From Okapia johnstoni (lineage: Eukaryota; Chordata; Mammalia; Artiodactyla; Giraffidae): a stretch of DNA of 64,000 bases. Below are positions 11,201 to 23,090 of this stretch, piece by piece (the first letter of the stretch is position 1; each line of letters starts with the position of its first letter). The stretch covers positions 93,860,397-93,924,396 of the forward strand of contig CM044305.1 in NCBI GenBank assembly GCA_024291935.2. Reading direction: 5' to 3'. The notes beneath the pieces are model-generated. The model was not told the origin of the DNA and ran no database searches. It saw nothing but the letters and a program-made list of their open reading frames with translations. The position numbers and the translations under genes are program-made.

Positions 11201-12806
11201 TATAAACATTTTATTTCTCTGTGTGCTCTTCAGGAGGTCCTGCCACTTTGACAAAGGGTCAGTATGACTGGCTAAATCAGGTGTTACACATTATTGGAGT
11301 AACAGAAACCCAGACTAGCTAAGATCTAAAAATGCAATGAATTGTAGTGCTGATGACCAGTGTTTTGTTGTGGCCTCAATCTGTGTTTTAGGAATTCTTG
11401 TGTTGGCTTCCAATATTGTTCCCTTTTGGAGAAATATGCATATGGTGGTATTTGTATAAGGTCAGAACAGGCAAAATAATAGGAAGTAGGTCCGTTTTTG
11501 GTCTATGCCTTTTAGTTCTTTTGTCAGCATTTCTTATGACAAGATTTCACATCAGTAAGCCATAAAGAATTTTTTCTGCCTTTAATTTTTTTTCCCAAAA
11601 AGTCAGTTTATTAAGCTTAAAAGTTTGTCCATCCACATGCTCAATGGCTTATTTTTGTGGTGTTTTCAAGTCACCTCTCCATGGAAGCAAATTAGTGGCC
11701 AAGTAGAGCTTATGAAAGAACCTGAAACACAGAAAGGTCTCCAAAGGAGCTATTCTCCTTTAGGGAAGCTATCTCCGGATTAAAAAAAAAAATCAAAATC
11801 ACAGCTGCAAGAGTCCCTGATCTGTTCCCTGGCATGATGTGTTCATTGAAAATTCTATATAGAGAGGTTTCATGATAGGTAGGTGGTTTCTTTTTACAGA
11901 TCGGTTTGCCTACACAGGCAAAATCTGTGGGAGTTTTTGGTCACAAGTTTTGTTTTGTTTTTCCATGATCCAGTTCGATTTCTGTACGTGGAGTGAAAGG
12001 GATATTTTCGCCTCTGATTATAAAGACAGTAAAGAAGTATAGAAAAACTGATGGAATTATGGGGAAAAGAGTATTCAAAACAAGTAATCAAAAGGCAAAA
12101 TTTTCTTTTCAAATGAAACTCTACCTTATTCTAAAACCAGACATTCGGCTTTAGAATCCTACCCCAAAGAGCTAATTTCAGAGACTGAAAAGTGCGTATC
12201 CTGCCCAACTTCTCACAGCTTCTTCTAAAAGTTGGGTTTTGATGTTTGAGGCAGTAAATTAAAACCTCTGAACAAAATTTGATCCCACAGAAACCATATG
12301 AATCTACATATTTTTTCTCTAAAAGAAACAAGCGTAAGAGCTGAGGCAAAACTTGAGGACTGATTTGACTTATTCGGCAGAGCTGCAGTCTTTAAATTCA
12401 CAATGGACTTTCCAGCTTAACTAGCCTTAATTCAGCTGTTTATTAGAAATTGCAGTGTTATTTGTCAGTGTTGCTTGAGTGATGTAATTAAGAGTGGGAC
12501 GACTAGAATGAAATTGAAGAGGTCTTCCAAACTTCTGTTTAAAAACATTTCCCCAAACTGTTGTGGAGACAATAACAATCTCTCTATTTATAAAATTGAA
12601 TTCTCTCGGTTTGAATAGTGAGAACAATGGTGCTAATCTGTAGTTCTGAGAAAGGCCAATTATGTCCTTTGCATCAGACAAGATCTAATATGATTCTAAA
12701 TAATTGCCAAATCAGATGCACATCAATGTAGTTTCATTATTCAAACCCATTAATCCAGTGTTTATGTCACGTGAAATTGGGTGTATTTGTAATAAGTTCA
12801 CCTACA
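8248..12806. other. Repeat-poor unique block
   Basis: The longest stretch in which I recognise no interspersed repeat, about 4.5 kb. It contains the candidate exon at 9290-9385, a 16-bp direct repeat pair at 10716-10731 and 10755-10770, and a short TA-rich run near 11175. At 12621-12630 there is a SOX-like agaacaatgg, and at 12668-12674 an octamer-like tttgcat. No open frame has a recognisable domain. A low repeat content is compatible with conserved regulatory DNA, but sequence alone does not show this. Confidence 0.5.
9290..9385 (+). other. Candidate internal exon, 96 bp (unproven)
   Basis: The segment is preceded by a good 3' splice site (polypyrimidine tract cctttctttcctcag ending at 9289, with a branch-point-like ctcac about 20 bases upstream). 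It is followed by a plausible 5' splice site (AAAG|gtaatg at 9385/9386). It is exactly 32 codons long and open in the frame that starts at its first base, so it would be a symmetrical phase 0-0 exon. The peptide begins DDRQTYSINVS, has a potential N-glycosylation sequon (Asn9-Val-Ser) and three cysteines at 20, 22 and 28. I do not recognise the protein, and no neighbouring exon was identified. Chance pseudo-exons of this quality are common in mammalian DNA, so this stays a lead. Confidence 0.22.
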
Positions 12807-12816
12807 TAGAATTGCT

Positions 12817-13034
12817 TCCTTGGTGGCTCAGATGGTAAGGAATCTGCCCGCATGCAGGAGACCCGGGTTTGATCCCTGGGTCTGGAAGATCCCCTGAAGA
12901 ATGAAATGGCTACCCACTCCAGTATTCTTGCCTGGAGAATTATATGGATGGAGGATCCTGACAGGTTACAGTCCACGGGGTCACAAAGAGTTGGACACGA
13001 CTGAGCAACTAACACTATCACTCTCACACCGATC
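12817..13034 (+). mobile_element. Bov-tA-type SINE, sense
   Basis: Head 'tccttggtggctcagatgg' and B box 'gggtttgatccctgggtc' are followed by the BovA-type tail ending near 'gagttggacacgactgagca'. The likely TSD is tagaattgct (12807-12816) versus tagaaatgct (13035-13044), one mismatch. Confidence 0.92.
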
Positions 13035-13194
13035 TAGAAATGCTCCACCTCAACTTACAAAAACTGTGAAGAGACATTTAGGATCTGTTTGAAACCATTA
13101 AGACTGTTCTGAATTAGAATGAGCTGGTGAGGCAAAGCAACCAAAGCTGGAGTACTTTCAAAACACCTTTTGTAACATTAAAAACACTTTTCTT

Positions 13195-13375
13195 AATCAC
13201 TTTTACATTTTTCATCTCATTAGCTTCCTTATCACAGTCTGAGAAAGTAGATATTTAACCCTATATTCTAGGTGAGAAAACTGAGGCCCAGAGAAGAAAT
13301 CACGATACTTTCATGAAGTCATGTGGCCAGTTAGCAGTGAAACTCCAGTCAGCGTGACTTTGTTCTAGCAAGTGT
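13195..13375 (-). mobile_element. MIR SINE, antisense
   Basis: Core 'aggtgagaaaactgaggccc' followed by 'gtggccagttagcagtgaaa' matches antisense MIR. Confidence 0.8.
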
Positions 13376-14564
13376 GATACAATGGGCAGCCTTAGACTTC
13401 TGCAGTGGGCTCACAGAGAAGTCTTATTTGGCCCTTGCGTGGTGTTGCATATCTGGTTTTAAATTAGTTGCTAGCATAAAAAAATTGAGAGAGATTTCAC
13501 TTCATTAAAAATCAGGATTTCTGGGTTTGGGGGAAAAAAAGCAAAAGATTTGGCAACCGGGGACCATTTCTCCAAGGCAAACCCTCACTAGGACTGAGCT
13601 GTGACTCCCCCGCTGTACAGCACTCACCTTCTCCACTTTGCCAGTCTGCCAGGTTACTTGTCTAGGTCCTGTGAATATTTGAGCTCAATATCCCCCACAC
13701 TAGACCATTGATTAGCAGCCTTTCTTGAGTATGAGGTAAAATTTTAAACTGGAAAAAAATTGGCAACCCCTGGTTTAGATCTCTGTCTTCCCTACCAGGT
13801 AGAGATATCTTCAGGGCCAAGTATGTAGTGTCATTTCTCTTGGCGCCTCCGCAGATCCTAGCACAATGGATGACTGGTACACAATGTGCTCTCAGGAAAT
13901 TGCTAGAATGGGGAGGACATGGCAGCTGTCCTATCTCTAGAGTTATCACCATACTGACCTGTAGAAAAGTTCAATAAATCAGGTTTTGAGAAGGGAATCA
14001 ATTCCATTAGACTTGAGAATTGCAAACCTTACTCCTAATTGAACAGAAACATGAAAATGTGCATTTTGCTCATTTGATCTGGAGGCTACATCTGCAAGAT
14101 CCAAGACAACTCTCTGGATAAAAATATATTGAGATGATGTTCTGGATTTGTGGGATGATTCTGATTTTGTAGATATAACCTCTATGGACTGCTTACTCCA
14201 ACCTGGACTCAGTTACTCAGAGTATGGGGCAGTCACGTGAGGTGCCTGCTTCCTTGTGACTACAGCCTGAAAAGTACCTTTTCAATTTTCCAAAATTTTC
14301 CCTCAGAAATAATTTAGTAATTTAAGATGCCAGTCAGCACAATGCTATGTCTGTGTTTGGGGGTGGAGGGGATGGGATTGTAGAATGTCTTCATGTACAG
14401 CAGCGTTTACCCTCTGAACTTTTCCAGCAGTTAAGATCTGTATTATTCTGAGGGTATTCACAGTCACAGAATCAGAGAATATTACCTGGTATCATGCTAT
14501 GGATAGAAAATGGTGGTCCAGAGAGACTTGTCTGAGGTGTTTGGCTCCCGGTTTGTGGATTTTA
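13376..14564. other. Unassigned non-coding stretch
   Basis: No feature recognised. A 96-codon minus-strand frame at 13662-13952 has no domain that I know. Confidence 0.4.
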
Positions 14565-14685
14565 TTTGTTTTCACTAGATGAGAAATCTCCTTGAGGGCA
14601 ACAACTGGGCATAAGTCATCTTTGTGCCCTTTCCAGCACATAGTATACTGCATCTTGCATGTATTAATAGCAGGCGCTAAGTCAA
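14565..14685 (+). mobile_element. L2 3' end fragment
   Basis: Order of 'atctccttgagggcaacaac', 'tcatctttgtgccctttcca' and 'gcacatagta' is that of an L2 3' terminus. Confidence 0.6.
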
Positions 14686-15684
14686 CTTGAGTTCTCATGA
14701 AAGCCATGACATTTTCAGACTGACTTGGGATATAGAGGCTATGATGATTTCCTTGTCAGACTTGTGTTTTAAGACAGAAGAACCTCACTATGGCTGCTCA
14801 CTGGGGTTTTCAAGTGAACTCAAGCCGAGCATTTGGTGGCAAGCAAAATGGCCAGTAAAGGCATGTTTTAGAAAAGGATTTAACTCTATTCTAAGAGCTT
14901 TTCTGGAGGTGTACAGGAGACAGAAATTTTTTTTTAATTAGTTATCCAATAGATATTCCTTTAAAAGATACTATACACAAAATTTGAAGCCTCCAAACTG
15001 ATCTGACTCATTAGATTTAATGAAATCCAGGAGAAAGTACTTCCTGAATCCCGAGGCCTTTCATATTATCCTTTACCTAATTCTTTACAAGTGAATTTTC
15101 ATCTAGTAAGTGCCAGAAATAGGCCCATCTGCAGAAAGTGAGCACATTTTCCTCCACAATATGACAATGCTATCTGACAGCTATTAGAACTTGAAATTCA
15201 GGGGCTTGCAAAGTAATTCTTCAAGTGTAGCTCGTTTACAATAAAAGCATTCAGTGTTCTGTTTTTTTTCACTTCATTGAAATTCATTTAAAATTTCTCT
15301 TCCATGGAAACACTTTTGTGTTTCTATAATCATTATGTGTGTGCTTTCTGGTGCTATACTTTTAAAAATAATTTGTTTTATTTCTCAGAGATCTTTTTAA
15401 AATTTAGTATTGAGACAACAGAAACATGACATGTATAAATGATGCTTTGTTTTTTAAAGTATTATAAAACCATTCCATTTTTATTCTCCATCACATTTAG
15501 ATTTTGGAGGTTCCCTCTCCGAATTCTGTTTCCAGTAGGAGCTGCTGAGAGATGCTGAGAATGGCAACTCAGTGCTATGGTATACATACACAAGTTGACT
15601 CACTTCCAAAATGGCAGCAATCCAGAGAAGCCAGAAAGTTCTTTTTCTTTTCAAAGGAAGTATCACTCTATCTCAGGTCAAAAT
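14686..15684. other. Unassigned non-coding stretch
   Basis: AT-rich in its second half. No repeat or gene recognised. Confidence 0.4.
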
Positions 15685-15905
15685 AAGCTGGGTTCCAGCC
15701 TTAGCTCTGCACTTTCTGATTAGGGAGAACTTCAGAAGTTACTTAGCCTTTCCAGGCTTCATCTATAAAATGAAGGGTCATCACAGGGACCAAACCCATA
15801 GGGTTGTTGTGAACATTAAATCGGCTAATGCAGGTAAACTGCTTTCCACAGTGCCCAGCACAGTAAGTAGCATTCTCCGATTATTATTGTTATCAGTAAT
15901 AATGT
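15685..15905 (+). mobile_element. MIR SINE, sense
   Basis: Long copy from 'gggttccagccttagctctg' through 'catctataaaatgaagggtc' and 'agggttgttgtgaacattaa' to the 'cagtgcccagcacagtaagt' tail. Confidence 0.88.
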
Positions 15906-16704
15906 TTGACTCCTAGCTCAGTGCTGTGGTAATCAAAACTCTGATACAGAAAGTCAGGGAGAAAAGGCAACAGCTTTCTGGCTGGTGCTATAAAAAGATA
16001 CGAGGTTTTTAGAAGTACGGTCAGCCCATAGCTCTACTCTCATCCCCGGAGAAGTGGCAAGAGATGAGCAGGACTGCACAAAACCACCCTTGATTGCTGC
16101 AAAACAAACCTAAATTGCTCCAGTTTACAGCTACTGGAACCCATGGGATGGTCGGCTACAGCAACCCCTGGCCTGCCTGGACCCCTCTTGCTTGCTTTAA
16201 ACTCACTTTCTTTAAGGCAGCAAGGAAGTAGTATTCCTTCTGTACCCATGAAGCTATCAAACACTCAACATAAATTGTTTCTGGGAAGAGATCATCTTGG
16301 GAACCTAAAGGGCAGTCTTCAGCCAGCTGTATGTGTAATCATTTATCATTTTGCTAAGCACCCTTAAAGACCAGGGAAACATTTTGCTCTCAGGAACTAT
16401 AAAACACTTCAGGATCTTTTCATTTACAAAAATAAAAGTTGGTTTCAAGTTTTAGAAAAGTCTTCGTTTGCCATCCAGTCTATGTGAAAACGAATTTAGA
16501 TTTGGAAAAATCACTGCAATTGAAAGTGGCCTTGGTCTGTCTGGGCATCCTGCCTCCTTGTCCACATCTTGATGACCTCTCTACATACATGTCCTTTCAA
16601 ATGCAAACTGGCACCTCTAGCCCTCGGACTGTAGATTAGACACTGGGTGTACCTTGTGCCTAGGGTAGGGGAAACAAGAGACGTGACAAGAAGGAGAACT
16701 AAAA
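15906..16704. other. Unassigned non-coding stretch
   Basis: No feature recognised. Two overlapping 74-codon frames (16040-16367) on opposite strands are not supported by any domain. Confidence 0.4.
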
Positions 16705-16975
16705 GTAATATAGCAGCCAGTTATTAGGCATTTTGCTTTAGCCAGGTGCTGCAGTGAATGGCTTTTATGAGTTCTTACTTTAATAACCCTCCAAACCCAT
16801 GCGTGGTAGGAACTATTATCTTCATTTTACAGATGAGAAAGCCGAGGTTCAGAGAGATTAAATGACTTTTCCAAAAGGCATATGGCTGGTAAGTGATAGA
16901 AATGGAGATTTAAGACCAGACTAGTTGTACTCTCGTTATTGTGCTTTTAATCACTGTGCCATATTATTCTTATGA
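16705..16975 (-). mobile_element. MIR SINE, antisense
   Basis: Core 'attttacagatgagaaagcc' followed by 'gaggttcagagagattaaat' and a recognisable distal part near 'atcactgtgccatattattc'. Confidence 0.88.
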
Positions 16976-16989
16976 TAATATAAAAATAT

Positions 16990-17195
16990 TGGGAGGTATA
17001 AGATAGATAACTAAAGAGAACCTACTATATAGCACAGGGAACTCTACTCAATGCACTGTGGTGACCTGAATGGGAAAGAAGTCCAAAAAGGGGGGGATAT
17101 ATGTATATGTATGGCTGATTCACTTTGCTGTACAGTAAAAACTAACACAACATTGTTAAGCAACTATACTCCAATAACAATTTTTAAAAAAGAAA
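16990..17195 (+). mobile_element. L1 3' end, sense
   Basis: Contains 'ctatatagcacagggaactc', 'gctgattcactttgctgtac' and 'caactatactccaataa', the terminal part of an artiodactyl L1, followed by A-rich sequence. Confidence 0.85.
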
Positions 17196-17378
17196 ATACA
17201 TATATAATTTAAGTGAATGGCAAAAAAAAAATTGGATCCCCTTTTCCCCCCACCTGTCAGGAAATCGGTTCATAATTTGGATCTCTCATCTTTGTCTTGG
17301 AACATGTTGACCTCAGTTCCCATGGTTGAGTGAGGAAGGGACAAAGTGGTGAAAACTTGAGGCTAGAAGTCTTGTCCA

Positions 17379-17592
17379 GGTCATGCATGCATGCTAAATT
17401 GCTTCAGTAGTGTCTGACTCTTTGTTACTCCATGGACTGTAGCATGCCAGTCTCCTCTGTCCATGGGGTTTCCCAGGCAAGAATATAGGAGTGGGTTGCC
17501 ATTCCCTTCTCCAGGGGACCTGCCCAACCCAGATCAAGCCCAGGTATCTTGCATTGCAGGCAGATTCTTTACCATCTGAGCCACCAGGGAGT
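17379..17592 (-). mobile_element. Bov-tA-type SINE
   Basis: Antisense copy from 'aaattgcttcagtagtgtc' to 'ccatctgagccaccagggag'. Its B-box region has lost a few bases (cccagatcaagcccaggt). Confidence 0.92.
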
Positions 17593-18324
17593 ACTAAGTT
17601 AATATAGGTCAAGCCTTTAGACAGAGTCTGACTCATAATATTCCATAATTTTGCAATTATACAAGGTACTTGATACCAAAAAGAAAAAAAAAAAAAAAAA
17701 CGGAAGCTTCTATTGTCATGGTGTTGGCCACTGGTCACAATCACCTTCAGAAATAGTCCCAGCCTACACATGCTTCCTAAGAACTCAAACAGAGGCCTAT
17801 TTCAGGTGATAAATTCCAACCAACTTGCAGTAGTTTTCCTTAAGTAGGGAGCCATGGCCCTTAGGCCCAGTTACATCATGTCATTATGCCCAAGCAGAGG
17901 GAGACAGAGGAGAGACTAGGAGTCCATGGCCTCAGGATTTGGGTATGTGCTGGGGCAGAGGGGCAGGGAAGAAGATACTTAATGTCACCATGGAGGAACT
18001 CTCTTTGGAATTGTGATTTCCCATCAACAGGCTATCCAGAATCAGGAACTGTCATGGGTTGTCCTTCCTCTCAGGCCTCTTACAGGTCCTGAACATTTTG
18101 GTATCACTGTTGAAATGTCCCTTGCTCCTCAGGCACAGGATGGGTAGCGCAGAATGGTTTAAATTATGTATAAATCCCAGCGTGGACTACGTTCCCTGTG
18201 CAGGAGTGGAGTGGAGAGGACTGCTGAGGGTGACTGGGGCAACTTTTTATTTTGGTGAAGAAACCTTCCAGAGGGATGCTGTGTGGGTCATGCATGTGCC
18301 AGATTGTTGTAGCACAGTGTTAAG
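17593..18324. other. Unassigned stretch with a poly(A) run
   Basis: A-rich run at 17680-17700 (interrupted once by G) could be the tail of an old retrocopy, but I recognise no source gene upstream of it. The rest is featureless. Confidence 0.4.
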
Positions 18325-18410
18325 TGGTGGCCGTGAGCTCTATAAGGGCAGAGGCTGGGTCAGTTTACCACTGTACACCTAGCCCTGGACTTGGCGCACT
18401 GTAGGAAGGT
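18325..18410 (+). mobile_element. L2 3' end fragment
   Basis: 'gtgagctctataagggcaga' followed by 'cactgtacacctagccctgg' has the order of the L2 3' terminus. Confidence 0.55.
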
Positions 18411-19029
18411 TCAGAAAGGCTGGGGAACCAGAGAAGATGGGATGGTTTGCAAGGATACAGTCAGAGCACATTCATTTATCCTTTCCCCCAAAAAGAGTGG
18501 GAATTAAGTCTCAGCATCCATGGGTTACCTCAGTACCAACTTAGACAAAATCTTTCCCCAAATCTCCTTTCCCATCAGATAAAGGCAGTTTAGGCCCATC
18601 ATCGTTTTTTATCAATTCAGGTTACAACTTTTTTTCTTAGTTCTTTTCTTCCTACAGGTCTTTGATTACAGCTAGGTATAGTGTTTATGTAAATTTCAAG
18701 TGCCACTCCTATTTGTCTCTGGGTTAACCTAATGGTTTATGTTAATCTCAATCAGATCTGCCAGTCAGACCTCTTATCCCTTTCACCTTTCACCTAATTG
18801 CTGGGAGCCAGTTTCCCTTAAGGACCTGGCTGTAGAGGCCCAGTTTATTTCTTCATCCTCTTCCTCCCTTCACTATTGAATATCTATTCCATTCAATTTT
18901 TCCTAGAAGCAGTGAATGGATGATTTCGTGTGTTCCTGACACATGATAACTATGTGCAACCATCATGAACCATATAACTGCTTCCAGAAAGATCTGTATG
19001 CACAGTTGCATGCAGTAACAGAACAGATC
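18411..19029. other. Unassigned non-coding stretch
   Basis: No feature recognised. Confidence 0.4.
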
Positions 19030-19310
19030 TTACAAACATAACATGAGTGAAAGAACACAGAGGCCAAAATACTACTATGCTGCAAGATTCCATTTATATA
19101 AAATTTAAGCCAGGCAAAAGTAAACTCTTTAATCTTGGGGAATAGTGACTGGGAGGGGAAACTGGAGGGGCTTCTGGAGGGCTAGTCAAGTTGTATTTCT
19201 TGATCTAGGTGTTGGTTACAAGAACATATTCAATTTTTGAAAATTCATCAAACTGAACACTTATGATTTGTGCATATTTCTATATGAATGTTGTACTTCA
19301 ATGACATTTT
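19030..19310 (+). mobile_element. Old L1 3' end, sense
   Basis: 'gattccatttatataaaatt', 'ttcttgatctaggtgttggt' and 'tgtacttcaatga' are successive parts of an L1M 3' end. Confidence 0.75.
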
Positions 19311-20559
19311 CCCAAAATAGGGGCTTATTGAGCCTCCACTATGTAGAAATTCCTGTGTTGTGTGGCACTGGGGATTCTTCTCCCTTCCAAAGAGGTCAGA
19401 AAATAAAATCTGAAATAGGCAAAGTATCCTTTGATGGTTAGAATATCTGCAGCCAAAGCCTAGTCTATCTTTGGAGTCCTCCAAAGACTCTTCCAAGTCT
19501 ACCTCAGCCCACCTCATCTTTCCTTGCTCAAATGCTTTTCTTTTCCACTAAACGCTGTTAAATACCATTTCTTCCCTTGCATTGCTGTTTACCCATTTCC
19601 AGTGAACTTGCCTGGAATCCCCAGCTTCACTTGAAGCCCTTCAAGAGCACAGACCTAGTTACACATTTCTTTGTAAATTCCCACAGCATAGCATAGCGCC
19701 AGGCTGGGCACAAATGCCCCATTCAGAGCTGCAGTCAAAATAGACTCCAATACCCAGACAAGAGGGAGACAGAAAGCTTGTCCATGATGAGGATAGATCT
19801 GATTTTCCTTCTCTTCTATTTCTAAGCCCACTCAACATATTCTCTGCTTTTAATTTGAGTCATGAACCAGTAGTTTTACAGATTTCATGTTGGCATAATG
19901 TAGTCTCTGCCTTGAATTGAGACCTGTGACTCAAATACATATTCAGGTTTGGTGAGGCTGTCTCTTTAAAGAATCAGTAGACCCTGATCAGTTTTTGATA
20001 TAACATCCATAGCATCAACTATTTATGAGTGGGTCTTAAAGACCCATGACATGTAGTAATTTGTAATTTTGCTGAGGCATAAATTTGAATTGCACATACT
20101 TCAAGGCTGATGTGATAGAGCAATTGGCTTAGTAACAATACAGTGGTCCTTAGGAGAAAAATAGAAGTTTTATGGAGGAAATCATATGCCAATTATATAA
20201 TTGTGGAATTTGTGAATTGGAGGGGGGTTAGAGATGAAGTATTCTGGATACCCTTCCTGAATGTCAAGGGTTCATTGTACTTAACAATTTTCTCATCACA
20301 ATAGTCAGAGATTTAGTCTTGAGACATTTGTTTCTCTTCAGCATTCATTTGATTAAAATGTACTTAAATGTAAGGCATATAATGAAATGCTTATTGAGAG
20401 GTGGGAAGAGATTCAGAAGAAAATGAGCAGATTTTCATAATGGATGGGAGAGGAAGAGTGAGAGAGAGGGATAGAGGCAGAGAGAGAGAGAAACAAGAAA
20501 TGACACTGAGTAAAGAAATTGAGGATCAAGGATCTTGGTTTTTTAGTCCCTTCTCTGCA
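19311..20559. other. Unassigned stretch with a purine-rich run
   Basis: A possible weak L2 remnant lies around 19570-19720. A GA-rich run lies at about 20447-20497. Nothing coding is recognised. Confidence 0.4.
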
Positions 20560-20690
20560 TTGAAATCTGTTTGATAGATGAACTGACTAGCTTTGTGGCT
20601 TTGGGCAGTTGCTCATGTTCTCTAGTCTTCAGTTCCTCTATCTGTAAAGCAAAGAGGTTCAAGAAGATTCTCTCTTAGGTATTATCAGGC
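20560..20690 (+). mobile_element. MIR SINE, sense, partial
   Basis: 'tagctttgtggctttgggca' followed by 'gttcctctatctgtaaagca' is the MIR core in sense. Confidence 0.7.
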
Positions 20691-21254
20691 ATGACATCAT
20701 GGGAATTTATGACCAAAAGCTGCATTTCTGCTTTCATTTGAAGCTCTGTTCTCAGTGATGCCCTCCAGAAGAGAGTGATAAGTGTAATTACTGAGTATCC
20801 ACTGGGCTAAAGTCCTCAGAACATGAAGCTGAATTCAAAAGTAGCTTTTCACCTCAGAAAAGCTGTGGACAGCTCCTTAGGCACAATCAGATTTAAATAA
20901 ACAACCAAATGAACAAACAACTCATAAATTTTTATCAATTTGTAATTTTTTTAAACTTCATTGCATTTTCTTTGGATTTCAAAAGAGAAACATTTTTGCA
21001 CTCTCTGATATTGCTCCTGAAATTTAATATATTGTTTCAGGAGCTAGAAAAGCGGACCAAAGTGTGCTTTATTTCAGGAGGCTCAGCAGATGAAGTGCAG
21101 TGATCCACAAAGGTTGCCACCTCAGGAGTTAGAGGTGAAAAGGTGGGAATGGTACCCCCACTTGAAATCACAAACTAGTCAGAACTGGAAAAGACAGTAG
21201 AATATTATCGTTTTTTAGATGGAGCAGGAAAGTGAAGCTTAAAGAAGAGAAATG
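20691..21254. other. Unassigned non-coding stretch
   Basis: No feature recognised. Confidence 0.35.
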
Positions 21255-22140
21255 ACTTCCATTCAACTTTTATTTTGAAAATACATATTTAGTACATACT
21301 GCGTGCCAAGTGCTGAGGATACAGCAGTGAACAAGGCAGACAAAGGCCTGTCCTTATGGAGCTGACATGACAGTGATTGAGAGAGTAACATTATTAAGTG
21401 ACACAAATAAATATGTCAAGTCTTAGAAAGGAGAGGTACATGATGCCCTGGGAGCTGAGAATGAAGTGCTTGACTTGGCTAGGAAAGTTAGCAAATGCCT
21501 TCTTGAGTGAATCACACTATGGGGAGAGTTGAAGGATGGGTCGGAGCTGTGCATGCATGCAAGTCACTTCAGCCGTGTCTGACTCTTTGCGACCCCATGG
21601 ACGATGGCCCGCCAGGCTCCTCTGTCCATGGGATTCTCTAGGCAAGAATACTGGAGTGGGTTGCCATGCCCTTCTCCAGGGGATCTTCCCAACCCAGGGA
21701 TCAAGCCCGCGTCTCTTATGTCTCCTGTATTGGCAGGCACGTTCTTTACCACTAGCGCCACCTGGGAAGCCCGAGTAGGAGCTGACCAGGTGACAAAGGG
21801 GTTGCATGTTTGAAAGCTTTGTGGCAGTGCAGAACATAACTAGTTCCAGGAACTGAAGGCAAGACATTGTGGCTGGAGAGGAGAGAATCCAGATAAAGGT
21901 AGTCCAAGATAAGCCTGAAGCTGTGGGCAGGAGCAAGGCTGTGCTGAGTCTTTATCTAAGGGTAATAGGAAGCCATTGGAGGGTTTTAAGCACAGGAAGG
22001 TTATGGTCAGATTTGTGTTTTTGAAGAATAGCTCTATCTACTGTGGGGCTGAGAAAGCTGTGTGGTGAGAGACAAAGCTGGGGAGGTAGTTTGGGTTCAG
22101 TTGTGAGAGAGCTTGAACATGAGGCTAAGATATTACACTT
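21255..22140 (-). mobile_element. L2 LINE, antisense, split by a SINE
   Basis: A long antisense L2 3' region: 'gtgctgaggatacagcagtg' at the left, then after the SINE 'ggaagccattggagggtttt' and 'ggtcagatttgtgttttt'. The order of blocks on both sides of the SINE is continuous, so this is one element interrupted later. Confidence 0.85.
21551..21773 (-). mobile_element. Bov-tA-type SINE inside an L2
   Basis: Full antisense copy from 'tgcatgcatgcaagtcactt' to 'cacctgggaagccc'. The probable TSD is ggagct (tcggagct on the left, taggagct on the right). Confidence 0.93.
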
Positions 22141-22504
22141 AGTTCTGTGGACAGTAAGGATTCATTGAAAGGCAAGGTTGAACCACCAGCCTCTGGCCAC
22201 CCGAGGGGATGGTTATAAGAGAGTCCAGTGTGAACTCAACAAATATTCTTAATATTTGGTAGACACCATGGAAGGGTAGGTGAGAAATAGATGCCCTGGC
22301 CTTTAGCATTCATATTTGGAAGTTTGTAGCTGACCCAGATAATGGCTTAAAATTCCTGGCCTTCATATAACAAGATGTGTGATACTATTCCCCCGAACAC
22401 TTAAGTCACTGAAGAATATACCAACAATATACTGCTCACTCACACATCTCTGATTCAACAAGTGTTTATGGAGCCCCTGGTATAAACCTAGTAGTGAGGT
22501 TCAT

Positions 22505-22870
22505 AGTTTTAGTTATCCATTGCTATGTAACAAATTACCCCAAAACTGAGCAGCTTAAATCTAAACACATTTATTATCTCACAGTTTCTCTGGGTCAGAA
22601 ATTCAGACATGGATTGGCTGAAAGTGAGGTATCATCCAGGGCTGGGATCTCATTTGAAGGTTGGACTGGAGAAGGATATGCTTCCTAGCTCATGTGGTTG
22701 TTGGCAGCGGTCAGTTCCTAGAGGCTTATTGCGCTGAGGGCTTCAGTTCCTTATTGGCTGTTGGCTGGAGGTAACCCTCAGTACCTTGTCCTGTGAACCA
22801 TTCCATCATGACAGCTTGTGGCAGCCAGCGAAGCAAGAACGACTCTTGATGCTTGCTTTCAGGGACTTTG
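22505..22870 (-). mobile_element. MaLR/ERVL-type solo LTR, antisense, old
   Basis: Starts 'agttatccattgctatgtaa' and continues 'cacatttattatctcacagt' and 'catgtggttgttggcagcgg'. This is the reverse complement of the same LTR group seen in sense at 57761-58792. Diverged, with no internal viral genes. Subfamily not assigned. Confidence 0.65.
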
Positions 22871-23033
22871 CAGTCTCCTCGGGGAGATGAGATCTGGACC
22901 TAGGAAACAATTAGCAAGCATTGTATACGACAGAGTATAATTAAATGCTCAAATGTCTAATGGGCATGGAAGTGTCACAGAATTTTGGTGGGGAGGGTTA
23001 GTGACACAGGGAAGGGGAAGGCATGCCAGATAA

Positions 23034-23090
23034 GGAGTGTAGTGTGTGCAGTGTAGCGTGTAGTGTGTGTAGTGTGTGTAGTATGTATAG
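23034..23090. repeat. Minisatellite-like GTGTA/GTGTGTA repeat
   Basis: About 57 bp built of imperfect units around gtgtagt with cytosine interruptions. Its reverse complement encodes a low-complexity Tyr/Thr/His peptide that should not be taken as a gene. Confidence 0.8.

Noticed and set aside
12841..12890. tRNA-like B-box sequence
   Set aside because: Part of a tRNA-Glu-derived SINE; it lacks an intact cloverleaf, so it is not a tRNA gene. The same applies to the other Bov-tA copies.
17680..17700. Poly(A) run as a processed-pseudogene tail
   Set aside because: No recognisable coding or RNA gene sequence upstream and no TSD found.
21517..21936. 139-codon minus-strand frame and shorter companions
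   Set aside because: Created by a stop-poor Bov-tA SINE; the same peptide (for example QYSCLENPMDRGAW) recurs at every such SINE.
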